DNA from: Euryarchaeota archaeon UBA443 | GTDB lineage: Archaea; Thermoplasmatota; Poseidoniia; Poseidoniales; Poseidoniaceae | NCBI GenBank assembly: GCA_002499195.1 | Contig: DAKS01000012.1 | Span: 1-23,771, forward strand | Length of the DNA: 23,771 nucleotides | Direction: 5' to 3' | Shown: positions 14,764 to 21,973 of the stretch, in pieces | Layout: each line of letters opens with the position of its first letter | Position numbering within the stretch: the first letter of the stretch is position 1 | The notes under the pieces: model-generated | What the model was told of the DNA's origin: nothing | What the model saw: only the letters and a program-made list of their open reading frames with translations | Databases searched by the model: none | Made by a program: the position numbers and the translations under genes

Positions 14764-15105
14764 ATGCCAAAAGATCTCAAAGGACGTGATGCGCCAGGAT
14801 ATGGCCGACATGTGTTCATTTGTGGGCATGAACGACCAGATGATGCGAGTCGACCTTCTTGCAAAAAAAGAGGTAGTTTGGAACTTCTTGCAAATATCAA
14901 AGCAGCGGCTCGAGAAGGTGGACTTGAAGACATTAGAATCCAGAAATCAGGATGTCTTGATTTCTGCGAAAATGGAATTGCATGTGTTGTTTATCCAAGA
15001 GGGACGTGGTATCGACTTCAACCTGAAATCAACATCAAGTCATTTATTGAAAATCTCAAGAATGGAACTATCGATTCCAGTTTGTTGATGAGATTTGATG
15101 AATGA
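14764..15105 (+). CDS. Thioredoxin-fold [2Fe-2S] ferredoxin
   Basis: A small electron carrier. The 113 residues carry four Cys in the pattern of thioredoxin-like 2Fe-2S ferredoxins: Cys20 and Cys33 (ICGHERPDDASRPSC), then Cys64 and Cys68 (SGCLDFCENG), with an alpha/beta fold between (LELLANIKAAAREGGLEDIRI) and VVYPRGTWYR after. It is related to the 25 kDa NuoE-type domain but stands alone. ATG 14764 is preceded by GAGG 7 bases upstream; a TTG at 14758 is in frame but overlaps the PCD stop. Third gene of a tight operon with PCD. Its stop abuts that of convergent aIF2-beta. The redox partner is unknown. Confidence 0.9.
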   Translation: MPKDLKGRDAPGYGRHVFICGHERPDDASRPSCKKRGSLELLANIKAAAREGGLEDIRIQKSGCLDFCENGIACVVYPRGTWYRLQPEINIKSFIENLKNGTIDSSLLMRFDE

Positions 15106-15516
15106 TCACAGTTTGACCGGACGGGTTGCACCACAAGCTTGACACTTCAGAAGTGTTGTTCGATCTTCCTTGATGAAATGAGTATCAGGAGCGGAACACT
15201 GACTACACTTGATGTAGGTGTTAACATAGCCAACGATTGCTTTCTTCAATCGCTTTGGAGGGATTCTCCCCTTGAAGCGAGCACGTGGACCATCTCTGGA
15301 ACCAGATGTACCTAATTCATTGAGGATGTATTGGTAGACGTGATTATCATCACGGTCCATCATTCCAACAACTTCGGTGAAGTTACGCAAAATGGTGTTT
15401 GAACCTTCGATCATAATCTGAGGTTCTGGTAGCCGCCAACGTGCTCGGGACGAAATATCCTCTGGGATATTGTCGCGTGCTCGATTGAGCAGCGTCTCGT
15501 AATCAAAGTCGCTCAT
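15106..15516 (-). CDS. Translation initiation factor aIF2, beta subunit
   Basis: Part of the heterotrimer that brings initiator Met-tRNA to the small ribosomal subunit. From ATG 15516 the product is 136 residues: an N-terminal helix (SDFDYETLLNRARDNIPE), the central alpha/beta domain (TILRNFTEVVGMMDRD, QYILNELGTSGSRDG) and a C-terminal zinc ribbon CSQC...CQAC. Length and order match archaeal aIF2-beta. The frame is open to 15576, but those 20 residues are not family-like. The gene is divergent from the HTH-phosphoribosyltransferase gene. A minus-strand CATATTTTTC near 15560 is a possible TATA box, giving a leader of about 20 bases. Confidence 0.94.
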   Translation of the reverse strand: MSDFDYETLLNRARDNIPEDISSRARWRLPEPQIMIEGSNTILRNFTEVVGMMDRDDNHVYQYILNELGTSGSRDGPRARFKGRIPPKRLKKAIVGYVNTYIKCSQCSAPDTHFIKEDRTTLLKCQACGATRPVKL

Positions 15517-15555
15517 GGAGACGCCTAACAACCCCTTCTCTTCAAGTCTTTGATG

Positions 15556-15565
15556 AAAAATATGC
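15556..15565. promoter_or_regulatory. Possible bidirectional TATA box between aIF2-beta and the regulator gene
   Basis: GAAAAATATGC can be read as a TATA box on both strands. On the minus strand it would start transcription near 15535 for aIF2-beta; on the plus strand near 15588, 20 bases before ATG 15608. The 91-base gap (15517-15607) shows no other clear signal. Confidence 0.35.
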
Positions 15566-15607
15566 AAAGGCTTCATGGAGGTAAGTGTGTTCGCTTAACA
15601 TGATAAC

Positions 15608-16186
15608 ATGACGCTGAGTATTGAAGAGTTGAAAACCATCGCCAAGAATTTGCGAAATGATGGCCTCAATTCACAACAAATTGCGGATGAGTTGTCTCTA
15701 TCGCAAGACACCATTCAATGGCTTCTTACGGATTCCAAGTCCGAACGGCCAACTGATGTCCGTATCGGTTGGAGAACCATCGGAGTTCGACCTGCTCGAA
15801 TCACCGCCATTGGAGACATCATGGCAGATGTCGTTATGGAGGAAGTCGAAGAAATTGATACCATCGTTGGTATCTCTATCAATGGAATTGCATTTGCACA
15901 TGAAGTTGCACAAGCCCTTGATGTTGAAGTTGCAATTCATCGAAACGTGGAGGGGGAGCCTGGGGCTGGCGCCCTATCCAACAAATATGGACAAGTTGGA
16001 GGCGGTAAAAAGGTCGCCATCATCGACGACGTATTGTCAAGTGGAGTCACTATGAGCAATACCATTGCAGCTATTCGTGCATCCGGTGGAGAGGTCGTCC
16101 TCGCCCTGGTTCTTGTCAACAAAACGGTTCGCAATGAAGTCGACGATGTTCCTTTGCGCGGATTGATTCGAGCCGTACCAGTTTGA
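15608..16186 (+). CDS. HTH-phosphoribosyltransferase regulator (GfcR / PyrE-like)
   Basis: Probable transcription regulator that senses a nucleotide or PRPP. Residues 3-42 form a helix-turn-helix (NSQQIADELSLSQDTIQWLL). Residues 60-192 are a type I phosphoribosyltransferase fold with the PRPP loop VAIIDDVLSSGVT (136-148) and a flexible loop near LSNKYGQVGGGKK. This order matches archaeal proteins often named 'orotate phosphoribosyltransferase-like'; in haloarchaea a member, GfcR, controls sugar catabolism. True PyrE lacks the HTH, so catalysis of the orotate step is unlikely to be its main job. It is followed by lysS, whose ribosome site overlaps its stop, so they form an operon. Targets are unknown. 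Confidence 0.87.
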   Translation: MTLSIEELKTIAKNLRNDGLNSQQIADELSLSQDTIQWLLTDSKSERPTDVRIGWRTIGVRPARITAIGDIMADVVMEEVEEIDTIVGISINGIAFAHEVAQALDVEVAIHRNVEGEPGAGALSNKYGQVGGGKKVAIIDDVLSSGVTMSNTIAAIRASGGEVVLALVLVNKTVRNEVDDVPLRGLIRAVPV

Positions 16187-16191
16187 GGTGA
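16185..16191 (+). promoter_or_regulatory. Ribosome binding site for lysS overlapping the upstream stop codon
   Basis: GAGGTGA lies 4 bases before ATG 16196 and overlaps the TGA (16184-16186) of the regulator gene. The arrangement is the same as at prf1/argS and indicates translational coupling. Confidence 0.75.
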
Positions 16192-16195
16192 ACGC

Positions 16196-17788
16196 ATGCA
16201 TTGGTCAGATGTTGTTGCTCAACGTCTCTCTGAGAGAGGCTCAAAGCACATCGTCTCCACAGGCATCACTCCGAGCGGAGAGTTCCATATCGGCCATCTT
16301 CGTGAAATTCTCACGGGCGATATGATCTCCAAGGCTGCAAGAAATGCTGGCCTCGATGTTGAATTTGTTTTCATCGTCGATAGCGCAGACCCTTTGAGGA
16401 AGGTTTACTCCTTTTTGGATGATTCATATTCTCAATACATTGGTCACCAACTCAAACGAATACCTCCGCCGAATGAGGAGGGATGTCCCGATATGGAACG
16501 TTTTGCTGAAGGCGTTTCGTACGCGGATCACTTCCTTGAACCATTCAAACAGGCGCTTGAGCAAATCGATGTTCGACCACGGTTTATCGATAATTTTGAT
16601 TCCTATGCTTCAGGAAAATTTGCTGAGACTGCTCGGATTGCTTGCAATAATGCAGACAAGATTAGAGAAATTATTGAGCGGGTCTCAAACCGTGAACTGG
16701 CCGAAGATTGGTTTCCTTGGAATCCAATCGATTCGAATGGCTCCATCGATGGAATACGCATTACTGGCTGGAATGATCCAATAGTATCGTGGATTGATTC
16801 CGATGGAAATGAAGGAACTAGTGACGTTACAAAAGGAGAAGGAAAACTCCCTTGGCGCATCGACTGGCCGGCCAAATGGGCATGGATTGGCGTCACTATG
16901 GAACCTTTTGGAAAAGATCACGGTGCAGCTGGTGGCTCTTACGATACTGGCAAAGAAATCGTTGAACTGTTTTCGCAAGAAGCACCAATCGATTTGACCT
17001 ATGAGTGGATTAGCCTTCGTGGACAGGGAGCAATGTCATCATCTTCCGGTAACACAATCGGTCCATTGGAAGCACTTTCTCTTGTTCCACCTGAAATTCT
17101 TCGTTACCTTATAGCATCAACAAAACCCAACAAAGCAATCGAGTTCGATACGGGGATGGGGCTCGTTAATTTGGCGGATGAATTCGAACGAACAACAGCG
17201 CGGGATTTCTCTATAGAAATGGATAAGGAGGGATTGAGCCGCAGACAAATGGTCGCGATTGAAGATGCAAAAAGAGCACTCGAACTTTCCTTTATTTCAC
17301 CACATGAAGAAACATCTTCAGTCACCTTCCGCCATCTTGCCATGCTTGCTCAGACCAAATCAAGAGATGAAGACGTATGGAATTCGATTGGAATGATTGG
17401 AACTATTCCTCAAAGCATGATTGACAGACTTGATCGTATGCGGACATGGGTTCAATCTCGACATTTCCCTGAGGAACTACGTATCACTATTATGGAAGAA
17501 CCTGATTCTGAAGCAATCGCTCTATTGGATGATGATAATATGGCTCTTCTTCCAAAACTCATCGAATCTCTTCGTTCCTGTGATTGGGAAATCTCATCGA
17601 TCCAGAACTCGATTTCAAGCACTGCAAAAGAACTTGAGATGTCGCCACGCCATGCATACAGAGCATTGTACCTATGCATAATGGGAACAGAGCGTGGCCC
17701 ACGATTACCAACCATTTTGACAGAACTTGACCAAGATGCAATACTAAAACTTCTCAACGCCTGTCTCCAAGCAAAGCAAGAATCTTGA
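16196..17788 (+). CDS. lysS: Lysyl-tRNA synthetase, class I
   Basis: Charges tRNA-Lys; the class I form is found mainly in archaea. The 530 residues begin MHWSDVVAQRL and hold TPSGEFHIGHLRE (HIGH at 31-34), PFGKDHGAAGGSYDTGKEI (about 238-254) and YEWISLRGQGAMSSSSGN (269-286), all characteristic. The KMSKS-equivalent reads AMSSSSG, with neither lysine. The segment between about 177 and 212 lacks the cysteines I recall as a zinc knuckle in thermophilic archaeal enzymes. The C-terminal half is the helical anticodon-binding region. Because no class II LysRS is visible, this is probably the functional enzyme despite the altered loop. Co-transcribed with the HTH-PRTase gene. Confidence 0.93.
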   Translation: MHWSDVVAQRLSERGSKHIVSTGITPSGEFHIGHLREILTGDMISKAARNAGLDVEFVFIVDSADPLRKVYSFLDDSYSQYIGHQLKRIPPPNEEGCPDMERFAEGVSYADHFLEPFKQALEQIDVRPRFIDNFDSYASGKFAETARIACNNADKIREIIERVSNRELAEDWFPWNPIDSNGSIDGIRITGWNDPIVSWIDSDGNEGTSDVTKGEGKLPWRIDWPAKWAWIGVTMEPFGKDHGAAGGSYDTGKEIVELFSQEAPIDLTYEWISLRGQGAMSSSSGNTIGPLEALSLVPPEILRYLIASTKPNKAIEFDTGMGLVNLADEFERTTARDFSIEMDKEGLSRRQMVAIEDAKRALELSFISPHEETSSVTFRHLAMLAQTKSRDEDVWNSIGMIGTIPQSMIDRLDRMRTWVQSRHFPEELRITIMEEPDSEAIALLDDDNMALLPKLIESLRSCDWEISSIQNSISSTAKELEMSPRHAYRALYLCIMGTERGPRLPTILTELDQDAILKLLNACLQAKQES

Positions 17789-17842
17789 TTTAGCATCCGT
17801 CTGACCCTAAGAGTTGAAAAGAGGTTGGACTATCTCAGCACC

Positions 17843-19057
17843 ATGGCAGGGGTCTTTTGCCCAACTTGCGAGGCGGGTGTCGAGGCAGCAGCAAAGTTCT
17901 GTCTCTCTTGTGGTCACGATTTGACCGTTCAAGGACCAATCACTTCCACAGGGCACGACCTTAACCAAATTAAGGACGTGATTCGTCACCGTGAAGACCT
18001 TTCAATGGCTGAAAAATTCGATATGATCGCACGGGTTGAAGATGGTGCAAATCCAATTACAATGGGAATTGCAGCGGCTGCGGATGATGGTGAGAACTTC
18101 GATATTGGTCAAGCATTCGAAGGAGCGAGCGAAGAAGTTTCACCGTTCAAGAAGCATGAATTTGGTCAATCTCCTGCAGCGAATGCGGCTGTTCGGGCTG
18201 TTGTTAAGGGCACCTCTGGATGGGACATGATCAAGGCAGGTACCCTCGATATGTCCGAAGGTATGTTCAGAGATGCGATGGATCATGGAATGGATGCATC
18301 CACACACATTCACGATGTTGCAAGTGGTGAACACGAAGGTATCGATCCTGAGGCCATGAGGGCTATTCCTGTACTCAAACCACCAAAGAGAAGTTTCTGT
18401 CCGAAGTGCGGTTCCGATATTCACAACAACACAATGCTGCAATGGCGAAAGTGGAGGGAATCATCATCCGATGTAGTCTCGATGCAAATGGAAGCCGCTA
18501 TGGAAACTGCACTCATTGAAGTTGCGAGCCATTACGTCAATGTTATTCAAGCCTTGAAAGATGAACGCGATGATGCCGTTGCTCGTGCTGCCAAAACAGC
18601 AGCAGAAGGAAATGAAGATTCGATCAGAGAAAAACTTGAAGAGGAAATTCGTGCGGAACTTGAACAGGAATTCAAGGCAGAAGGAAAGTCCAAATCTAGT
18701 GGGAAAGCTCAGACTAAAGCAAAATCAAAACCTAAGAGTAAGGCAAAATCAAAACCTAAGAGTAAGGCGAAATCTGGTGGTCTTTTCGGTGCAAAACTCC
18801 CAAAGAAAACATATGATGGAGAACCTGGCGGCAAGGCTGATTGGTTCCTCGAAGAAGCCTTGGATACGGTCTATGACCCGCATGGCACAGGTAAGGCGGT
18901 CAAGGCTGCAACAATCCTTGCTCGATCTTCAGAAGGAAACGTTCGAGTTCGTGATGTAGTACGCGCCTATGCACTTCAAGGACGTGATGGAATCAGTGAA
19001 TTGGCTTGGACAAGTCCGATTACAGAATATTTGATTGATGCCTACGATGCTTGCTGA
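17843..19057 (+). CDS. Unrecognised zinc-ribbon protein with coiled coil and lysine-rich repeat linker
   Basis: No known family as a whole. From ATG 17843 the 404 residues run: zinc ribbon CPTC...CLSCG (6-23); an acidic, Ala-rich middle; a second CPKCG (186-190) without an obvious second Cys pair; a helical, coiled-coil-like region (about 195-262); a basic linker (262-291) with two perfect KSKPKSKA units; and a C-terminal helical domain (WFLEEALDTVYDPHGTG...TEYLIDAYDAC) ending in Cys. No membrane segment. The linker resembles histone H1-type tails, so DNA or RNA binding is possible but unproven. A TTG at 17825 is in frame, but ATG 17843 places the ribbon at the usual N-terminal position. It lies 54 bases after lysS. 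Its stop is 1 base from convergent TauE. Confidence 0.82.
   Translation: MAGVFCPTCEAGVEAAAKFCLSCGHDLTVQGPITSTGHDLNQIKDVIRHREDLSMAEKFDMIARVEDGANPITMGIAAAADDGENFDIGQAFEGASEEVSPFKKHEFGQSPAANAAVRAVVKGTSGWDMIKAGTLDMSEGMFRDAMDHGMDASTHIHDVASGEHEGIDPEAMRAIPVLKPPKRSFCPKCGSDIHNNTMLQWRKWRESSSDVVSMQMEAAMETALIEVASHYVNVIQALKDERDDAVARAAKTAAEGNEDSIREKLEEEIRAELEQEFKAEGKSKSSGKAQTKAKSKPKSKAKSKPKSKAKSGGLFGAKLPKKTYDGEPGGKADWFLEEALDTVYDPHGTGKAVKAATILARSSEGNVRVRDVVRAYALQGRDGISELAWTSPITEYLIDAYDAC
18721..18768 (+). repeat. Two perfect 24-base tandem repeats inside the zinc-ribbon protein gene
   Basis: Units 18721-18744 and 18745-18768 are identical, base for base, and each adds KSKPKSKA in frame. A diverged half unit precedes them (about 18711-18720) and a partial one follows (18769-18774). 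Identity at synonymous positions suggests a recent slippage expansion that keeps the reading frame. Confidence 0.9.
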
Positions 19058-19058
19058 T

Positions 19059-19883
19059 TCAAAGCACATTTGATGAAAGGTCGAGGATATATCGAATTCC
19101 TATTACGATAAGTACCACGACGAAAAGTTGCATTATGCGCTGTTCTGAAACTTTGGCAATTCCAAATCGTGCACCTAGGTTTGCTGCTATTACGACAACA
19201 ATAGGTAAACTAAGAATTAGTAATAGATTCGAAGAGAGTACATCGACTTGGCTTGAATCAAGAGCTATAAAATGTGTCAAAATGGAAATTGGAAGAACGA
19301 CCATCATTATGTGAAGACTTGTTCCAATGGCTTTCCTCGATTCTAGACCGCCATATGCTCTGAGTACTGGCACATAGATTGCTCCAGCTCCGATTGCAAG
19401 AACTGATGAAAGGAGGCCACCAGAGGCTACACCTGCTCGTAGTGGAATGATGTTTGGTTCTCGCTCATCATCGACACTATTGGTCTTTGAGCGAAGAGTC
19501 TTGATGATTGCCCATGTTATGAAAATTAAACTCAACCCTTTGAACAGAAGGTCGAATGATCCGCTCATTGAAGCAACGATAAGCACACCTATGATGGCAC
19601 CTGGAAGTGCTCCCCACAGACTTTGTTTGAACCGTTCATCCGACACATGGCCTTCTTTTCTATGTCGTAATCCAGACCCCCAAGCTACTGTTGCTGATAG
19701 GCCAAGAGATACGATTAGCAAAGCCCCATCAATTTCCCAACCCAAACCGTAGTGAAGTAATGGTGCAAATAGAAGACCACCGCCTAAACCTAGTGGAGCA
19801 AAGAGAAAACCAATGAAACCACTGCCGATGAGAACCAATACCATGGTTGCGGCGTCCATGCTTATTCCATTGGGAACCAGCAT
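19059..19883 (-). CDS. TauE/SafE-type membrane permease (anion exporter family)
   Basis: Multi-pass membrane protein of the family linked to export of sulfite, sulfoacetate and related anions. The 274 residues carry about eight hydrophobic segments in two related halves, with the family signature GFLFAPLGLGGGLLFAPLL near the N-terminus and its counterpart GVASGGLLSSVLAIGAGAIYVPVL in the second half. A hydrophilic loop (RSKTNSVDDEREPN) separates the halves. ATG 19883 is about 25 bases from a minus-strand CTATACT box, suggesting a leaderless message; ATG 19859 is an alternative. No sulfur or taurine genes lie nearby, so the substrate is unknown. It is divergent from lemA. Confidence 0.9.
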   Translation of the reverse strand: MLVPNGISMDAATMVLVLIGSGFIGFLFAPLGLGGGLLFAPLLHYGLGWEIDGALLIVSLGLSATVAWGSGLRHRKEGHVSDERFKQSLWGALPGAIIGVLIVASMSGSFDLLFKGLSLIFITWAIIKTLRSKTNSVDDEREPNIIPLRAGVASGGLLSSVLAIGAGAIYVPVLRAYGGLESRKAIGTSLHIMMVVLPISILTHFIALDSSQVDVLSSNLLLILSLPIVVVIAANLGARFGIAKVSEQRIMQLFVVVLIVIGIRYILDLSSNVL

Positions 19884-19904
19884 ATCATATCAACCCAATT
19901 TGTA

Positions 19905-19920
19905 GTATAGATTGATAAGT
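19905..19920. promoter_or_regulatory. Overlapping promoter boxes for the TauE permease gene and lemA
   Basis: The 57-base gap holds a minus-strand CTATACT about 25 bases from ATG 19883, and a plus-strand TGATAAGT centred near 19916, about 25 bases from ATG 19941. Both fit leaderless starts; the plus-strand box is weak. Confidence 0.35.
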
Positions 19921-19940
19921 GTTTGATACGACCACTCTTC

Positions 19941-20513
19941 ATGGACCCGCTAATGATTGGACTTATTGTCGGAGGATTCATTTTACTGATTTTCGTATTA
20001 TGGTTCTTCAGCACATGGAATCGCCTTGTTCGATTGGAAGAAAATGCAAACAAATCTTGGGCTGACATTGATGTCCTGCTCAAGCAACGTTACGATATGA
20101 TCCCTAACCTTGTCAACATTGTCAAGGGATATGCAGAGCATGAGAGAGAGATTTTCGAGCAATTCGCACAAGCTCGTCAAACAGCTGCAGGATGCCTTGC
20201 TCAAGGAGACGTCAAAGGTGTTGGCGCTGCAGAAGGTATTCTTTCTGGTATGCTTCCTCGAATCAACATGGTCGCTGAGCAATACCCAGAACTCAAAGCA
20301 GACACATCCTTTGTCAACCTACAAAATCAACTCGTAGCACTTGAGAACCAACTTGCAGACCGACGAGAGTTCTACAACTCATCAGCCACTAACTTCAATG
20401 CAGCCATTCAAATGATTCCAACTAACATAGTTGCAGGAATGAAAGGATGTACTAGGAGAGAACTCTTCGTTGTCGAGGGTGTTCAGCGAGAGAACGTTCA
20501 GATTTCATTCTGA
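19941..20513 (+). CDS. lemA: LemA family protein
   Basis: A small membrane-anchored helical protein of unknown biochemical role, widespread in bacteria and some archaea. The 190 residues show one N-terminal membrane segment (about 5-25: MIGLIVGGFILLIFVLWFF), then the LemA core TWNRLVRLEENANKSWADIDVLLKQRYDMIPNLV, EHEREIFEQFAQAR, and the C-terminal LEN...REFYNSSATNFNAAIQMIPTNI. The frame extends to a TTG at 19923, but ATG 19941 gives the usual short cytoplasmic head. The frequent partner, a TPM-domain or M48 protease gene, is absent here. The DHH gene begins 50 bases downstream. Confidence 0.92.
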   Translation: MDPLMIGLIVGGFILLIFVLWFFSTWNRLVRLEENANKSWADIDVLLKQRYDMIPNLVNIVKGYAEHEREIFEQFAQARQTAAGCLAQGDVKGVGAAEGILSGMLPRINMVAEQYPELKADTSFVNLQNQLVALENQLADRREFYNSSATNFNAAIQMIPTNIVAGMKGCTRRELFVVEGVQRENVQISF

Positions 20514-20563
20514 ATACGAACCTTGAAATTTGAAACGCGCCAACTCAACCTGAGGAGCATCAA

Positions 20564-21973
20564 ATGTTCTTGGTAGTAGGTCACAGCCCGATTGCCGTTA
20601 ACTTGGCTCAATGGTGCTCAAAAAGAAGGCCAACTCGGCTCATCAGCCTTGCTTCATCTCTCGAAATTTCTGAAGATCTTGGCGATTGTGAAATTCTACC
20701 ATTGCCCAAACCATTACCTGTTTCCAAACTACCTGATGTTGGTCAAAAACCAACTGCTGTCATCCTTGTCGATTCAGAGGTTCTCGAAGGGGAACAAGTA
20801 CTGATCGATATGCGAGAACGCTGGCCAGACACACCAATTCTTACAGAAAAATCATCGGAGAAGGAACTCGATTCGATTGACAGAATTGATGCTCAGGAAA
20901 TAATTACAGCTGCTTTCAAGGAAAAGGTTCGGGCGTGGGAGCGTCATGCTGGAGCCACCGTTCTCGAATCCTATATTCGCCATCTTCCTGAAAATTCGAA
21001 AGTTGCAATCTTCTGTCATGATAATCCTGATCCAGATGCTCTTTCATCCGCATTAGCAATGCATGAACTCGTTTCGTTCCTCGGTCATCAACCAACCATT
21101 TACCATGGCGGATTGATTGAGCATCAACAAAATAGAGCCATGGTCCGTCTCCTTGAAATCCCTCTACGTAGAATCATTCTTGATTGGGAGTTGGAAGATG
21201 TTTTGAATGAAGCAGAATGTATCATTACAGTCGATTTCCATCAACCAGGTGCAAACAACATACTGCCTTCTGATTGTGTACCCAACATCATAATCGATCA
21301 CCATAGTTCCGAAAAGGCTGTATCTGCTGATGTAGCATTTCTTCGTCCCGAATATTCAGCAACATCATCACTCATCGCCAATCTTCTCATGAGTATGAGT
21401 TTAGAAATGACTCCGCGTTTAGCAACTGCACTCTCGTTTGGTTTGCGAACGGACACACTTTCGTTTACTCGAGCATTCAATCAAGTCGATTTACGGGCCC
21501 TCATGTGGCTGAATACGTGGGTTGATGATGAATTACTACAATCCATACAGGCTCCACTTCGCACTCCAGAAACATTGGAATCGTTCCGACAAGCACTTGT
21601 AACGATGATTCAAAAGGATGGTTTAGTGCTTGCACCGATTCAGAATCTTGTCCATCGAGATGATCTTGCACAAGTTGCAGACTTTTTGTTCGCAACTTCG
21701 ACCACAGATGTGGTATTCGTTTATGGAATTCAGCGTCAACGAGTGCTTCTTTCTGCTCGAAATCGACGAGAGAATCTCCATATTGGACTAGCACTTTCCA
21801 AAGAATTCCCCGATGGTCAAGCTGGAGGGCATCGTGGGATGGCTGGAGGGCAAATACAATTGTCAACACTTGGATTTGAAGAAACCAATCTTGATGATGA
21901 TGCGCACGATGAAATTCTCAAAGCATTTTCCAGCCGTTTGGAATCAATATTCTCAACGGAGGAAGATTCGTGA
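20564..21973 (+). CDS. DHH/DHHA1 phosphoesterase with N-terminal Rossmann (TrkA-N/RCK-like) domain
   Basis: Probable manganese-dependent phosphodiesterase acting on short oligonucleotides or a cyclic dinucleotide. Residues 1-120 look like a Rossmann nucleotide-binding domain (MFLVVGHSPIAVNLAQWC). The DHH domain follows with HDNPDPDA (His152, Asp156, Asp158), Asp224 (ITVDFHQPG), IDHHSS (245-250) and Asp297 (LRTDTL). The C-terminal DHHA1 domain has GGHRGMAGG (421-429). All usual catalytic residues are present in 469 residues. The order differs from GdpP (PAS-GGDEF-DHH) and from plain NrnA or RecJ. GAGGAG lies 6 bases before ATG 20564. The traB gene overlaps its stop by 4 bases, so they are coupled. 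Substrate is unproven. Confidence 0.9.
   Translation: MFLVVGHSPIAVNLAQWCSKRRPTRLISLASSLEISEDLGDCEILPLPKPLPVSKLPDVGQKPTAVILVDSEVLEGEQVLIDMRERWPDTPILTEKSSEKELDSIDRIDAQEIITAAFKEKVRAWERHAGATVLESYIRHLPENSKVAIFCHDNPDPDALSSALAMHELVSFLGHQPTIYHGGLIEHQQNRAMVRLLEIPLRRIILDWELEDVLNEAECIITVDFHQPGANNILPSDCVPNIIIDHHSSEKAVSADVAFLRPEYSATSSLIANLLMSMSLEMTPRLATALSFGLRTDTLSFTRAFNQVDLRALMWLNTWVDDELLQSIQAPLRTPETLESFRQALVTMIQKDGLVLAPIQNLVHRDDLAQVADFLFATSTTDVVFVYGIQRQRVLLSARNRRENLHIGLALSKEFPDGQAGGHRGMAGGQIQLSTLGFEETNLDDDAHDEILKAFSSRLESIFSTEEDS

Noticed and set aside
15600..15610. Mini-ORF ATG ATA ACA TGA overlapping the regulator start as an upstream control ORF.
   Set aside because: Three codons in AT-rich leader DNA are easily chance, there is no ribosome site, and it may lie close to the transcript start.
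18721..18768. CRISPR-like or mobile repeat.
   Set aside because: The units are directly adjacent with no spacers, a multiple of three long and in frame inside a coding gene.
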